The position numbers and the translations under genes are program-made. DNA of 8,019 nucleotides from CAZBZG01 sp964496245 (GTDB lineage: Bacteria; Planctomycetota; SZUA-567). The stretch is from NCBI GenBank assembly GCA_964496245.1, contig CAZBZG010000222.1, forward strand, positions 1-8,019, written 5' to 3'. The notes under the pieces were generated by a model. The model saw only the letters and a list, made by a program, of their open reading frames with translations. It did no database searches and was not told the DNA's origin. Shown here one piece after another: positions 6,460 to 8,019 of the stretch (its first letter is position 1; each line of letters starts with the position of its first letter).

Positions 6460-7596
6460 GTGACCACCGGCATTCTGATCGTCGAGGGAGCCGAGGCCGA
6501 CGGCAACCTGGCCGCGCGCCTTGAGCGGCAGGGGCACAGGGTCACCAAGGCGTCCGACCCCGAGAGCGCCCTGGCCGCGGCCCGACGGGATTCGCCGGAG
6601 ATGATCCTGCTGGACAGTTCGATCGGTGTGGAGGCTTGCACGCGCTTTCTGCGTGGGCTCGAAGAAGAGGGGGCTCCTCTCCACCTGCCTGTGATCGTTC
6701 TGGCGGGAAGCGAGGAGAGGGCGGATGACATGCGGCAGTGGGGGGCGCACGAAGTGCTGCGCCGGCCCGAGACGGCCGACGAGTTGGCGGACAAGGTGCG
6801 TATCCTCCTCGAGGTCCTGCGGCTGCGCCGGGAACTGGCCGCGCGCAACGCCGAGCTGCAGTGTCTCACCTCCCAGTTGGCGCACGTGCTCGACATGAAG
6901 AATCGGTTCCTGGACATCACCAGCCACGATCTGCGCACGCCTGTGACCACCATCAAGCTCGTCCACGACATTCTCGAAGGGCAGTTGAAGGATACGGCGA
7001 CGCCCGGGATTCAGCGTCTGCTCGACATCCTCTCGAGGAACCTGGCCAAGATCGAGGCACGCATCGAGGAGCTTCTTCTCATCGCTCGGTTGGATGTGGA
7101 CGACATGCGTCTTCAGGTCGGCAATCTGGCGCTCAACGCCGTGGTGGAAGATGCGGTGGCCTCATTCTTCCCGGGCGCCATCAGTCGCGGCGTGGATTTG
7201 GACGCGGTCTTCAGCGACATCCGTCCCATGCGCGGGGATGCCCGCCGTATGGGCCAACTGGCCAGCGAGCTCATTGCGTGCGGTCTCAACCGCGTGGACG
7301 CGGGAGGGCGGCTGATGGTGGAGACGCGGGAGGCGAATGGCGGGGCGCTGATTCAGGTGAGCGACAACGGTCCGGAGCTCTCGGAGGAAAAGATCGAGGA
7401 GATGCTGGCGGGGCTGGAGGACGACAATCCGACGCGCCAGACGCGGGCGAGCCTTTATGCGGCCTACCGGATTGCTCGACGCCATGGGGGGCGAATCGAT
7501 ATTCAGCCTTCGCGCGAGGGCGGAGCCGTCTTCTCCGCCTGGTTGCCCTTTGCTCCGGCTGTAGAGGGGACGGGCAGCGAGGAGGCCACGTCGTGA
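6460..7596 (+). CDS. Degenerate receiver-histidine kinase hybrid (REC-HisKA-HATPase-like)
   Basis: This 378-residue protein has no membrane segment. Order: receiver fold (about 3-118), helical linker (about 114-145), HisKA (about 146-212) and an ATPase-like domain (about 225-365). The H box is intact: LDITSHDLRTP with H156. The rest is eroded. In the receiver, the acceptor D52 remains, but the acidic pair is E9-G10, the Thr/Ser position is A82 and the Lys position is R102. In the ATPase domain, the N-box asparagine position is C274, G1 reads DNGPEL (302-307), and the G2 glycines are absent (QTRASLYAAYRI, 327-338). HGGRI is retained. ATP binding and autophosphorylation are therefore doubtful; it may act as a scaffold or phosphoacceptor. 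GTG at 6460 is chosen because GGAGG (6450-6454) lies five bases upstream and the receiver starts at once. GTG 6409 would add 17 residues with a weak SD. It follows mutL after 73 bases without a terminator and overlaps the next gene by four bases. Confidence 0.8.
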   Translation: MTTGILIVEGAEADGNLAARLERQGHRVTKASDPESALAAARRDSPEMILLDSSIGVEACTRFLRGLEEEGAPLHLPVIVLAGSEERADDMRQWGAHEVLRRPETADELADKVRILLEVLRLRRELAARNAELQCLTSQLAHVLDMKNRFLDITSHDLRTPVTTIKLVHDILEGQLKDTATPGIQRLLDILSRNLAKIEARIEELLLIARLDVDDMRLQVGNLALNAVVEDAVASFFPGAISRGVDLDAVFSDIRPMRGDARRMGQLASELIACGLNRVDAGGRLMVETREANGGALIQVSDNGPELSEEKIEEMLAGLEDDNPTRQTRASLYAAYRIARRHGGRIDIQPSREGGAVFSAWLPFAPAVEGTGSEEATS

Positions 7597-7904
7597 CGCG
7601 CCCGACTGTCATCACGCCCGAGGAGATGGTCAATGGACGCGCTTGCGACCGGTTCTGCGCAGCATTGCGTGACACGGTCGACAGCGGCGTGCGCAGCGTG
7701 GTCGTCGATTGCCGCGCGGTGCGCTACATGAACAGCCGTTCCATCGGCGCGCTCCTGCAAGCGTATATGGAGGTGAGCAACCGCGGGGGGAGCATTCGCC
7801 TGGTGGCGCCCGACCGCGTACTGCGCCGCGGGCTCGAGGTGGTCGGGCTGTTGACTCTGATCGACGTTTGTGAGTCGCTGTCGGAGGCGATGTCCGAGAA
7901 TTGA
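7593..7904 (+). CDS. Second stand-alone STAS-domain protein (anti-sigma antagonist-like)
   Basis: This 103-residue protein consists of one STAS domain. VVVDCRAVRYMNSRSIGALL (36-55) matches the antagonist loop, with S48 at the phospho-acceptor position and N47 before it. GGSIRLVAPDRVLRRGLEVVGLLTLIDVCES (65-95) has the normal strand-helix pattern and the RsbV-like LEVVGL helix. The first 35 residues are weaker than usual, without the typical first strands, so the start could be debated. GTG at 7593 has GGAGG (7581-7585) seven bases upstream and shares GTGA with the kinase stop, which implies translational coupling. ATG 7626 is a poorer alternative because its purines are too close. The frame is also open for 285 codons upstream within the kinase gene, but that part is noise. 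It could be a partner of the RsbW-type kinase encoded at 3515-3961 or of the adjacent pseudokinase-like protein. Confidence 0.8.
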   Translation: MTRPTVITPEEMVNGRACDRFCAALRDTVDSGVRSVVVDCRAVRYMNSRSIGALLQAYMEVSNRGGSIRLVAPDRVLRRGLEVVGLLTLIDVCESLSEAMSEN

Positions 7905-7915
7905 TGCGCGCGCGT

Positions 7916-7931
7916 GGATTCTCGAGAATCC
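7916..7931 (+). promoter_or_regulatory. Perfect 16-bp palindrome after the STAS gene
   Basis: GGATTCTCGAGAATCC is its own reverse complement and lies 11 bases after the STAS stop. As RNA the self-complementary halves could form at most a short hairpin with a tight loop. No T tract follows, so it is not a standard terminator. A dimeric-protein operator is the more natural reading, especially as a promoter-like pair starts three bases downstream. No regulator can be named. Confidence 0.45.
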
Positions 7932-7933
7932 GC

Positions 7934-7962
7934 TTGCAGGATCAACCGGGAGCGGATAGGAT
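7934..7962 (+). promoter_or_regulatory. Weak promoter-like pair at the right end
   Basis: TTGCAG (7934-7939, 3 of 6) and TAGGAT (7957-7962, 4 of 6) are separated by exactly 17 bases. The pair lies directly after the palindrome. It could drive a gene beginning at the window edge. The match is modest for a GC-rich genome. Confidence 0.25.
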
Positions 7963-7965
7963 GAG

Positions 7966-8019
7966 GTGCGGATCTCTGTCGTGCTCGTGAGGGAGTACCA
8001 CATTCGTGAACCGTTTAGA
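7966..8019 (+). CDS. Possible start of a further gene, cut by the window edge
   Basis: From the GTG at 7966 the frame is open to the edge and begins MRISVVLVREYHIREPFR; AGGA (7958-7961) lies four bases upstream. Other starts in the same frame are GTG 7981 and 7987. A competing frame starts at GTG 8006 (MNRL), with GGGAG (7991-7995) ten bases upstream, and would fit the promoter-like pair better. With at most 18 residues visible, no product can be assigned. Confidence 0.2.
   Translation, partial: MRISVVLVREYHIREPFR

Noticed and set aside
3927..6971. A 1014-codon open frame on the minus strand
   Set aside because: It lies opposite four well-supported + strand genes, shows no recognisable domain, and is rich in Arg, Ser and Pro as expected for an antisense frame in GC-rich DNA.
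6738..7592. The STAS gene read as a 388-residue fusion with a long N-terminal part
   Set aside because: The upstream 285 codons overlap the kinase gene in another frame and translate to low-complexity Arg/Gly/Ala-rich sequence. The GTG at 7593 has its own SD and a GTGA overlap.
1..8019. CRISPR arrays, tRNA or rRNA genes, insertion sequences, integrase or attachment sites
   Set aside because: I saw no regularly spaced repeats, no tRNA- or rRNA-like sequence, and no transposase or terminal inverted repeats. The window looks like ordinary chromosomal genes.

Overview
The window is GC-rich bacterial DNA. Every confident gene lies on the + strand, genes are tightly packed, and two of the start codons are GTG. 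The gene set (a two-transmembrane RsbU-type phosphatase, HAMP signalling, MutL with an endonuclease motif) fits a bacterium without the MutH system, and an environmental Gram-negative lineage is plausible. The sequence alone does not fix the phylum; a PVC-like or other deep-branching group is only a guess.

Layout: (1) 1-1331 is the 3' part of rimO, the radical-SAM methylthiotransferase for ribosomal protein S12. Its first codons are cut off by the window edge. (2) 1460-4317 is a three-gene partner-switching operon: a membrane PP2C phosphatase with HAMP domain (RsbU/SpoIIE type), an RsbW/SpoIIAB-type anti-sigma kinase, and an RsbV/SpoIIAA-type STAS antagonist. It closes with a strong intrinsic terminator at 4353-4382. 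A candidate promoter lies inside the end of rimO. (3) 4521-6386 is mutL, with intact ATPase and endonuclease motifs and a run of eight G in its linker. (4) 6460-7904 is a second signalling pair: a receiver-histidine kinase hybrid whose receiver and ATP-binding motifs are badly eroded, coupled by a GTGA overlap to a second stand-alone STAS protein. (5) 7905-8019 holds a perfect 16-bp palindrome, a weak promoter-like pair and perhaps the start of another gene.

How the parts may work together: in partner switching, the phosphatase dephosphorylates the STAS antagonist on a signal. The antagonist then captures the RsbW-type kinase and frees whatever that kinase was holding, classically a sigma factor. 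No sigma factor is encoded here, so the output is encoded elsewhere or is not a sigma factor. The second STAS protein keeps the serine at the phospho-acceptor position, so it could be an alternative partner for the same kinase. Its co-translated, degenerate histidine kinase would be a candidate input or scaffold. That link is inference. The best candidate for something undescribed is this REC-kinase/STAS pair beside the RsbU-W-V operon.
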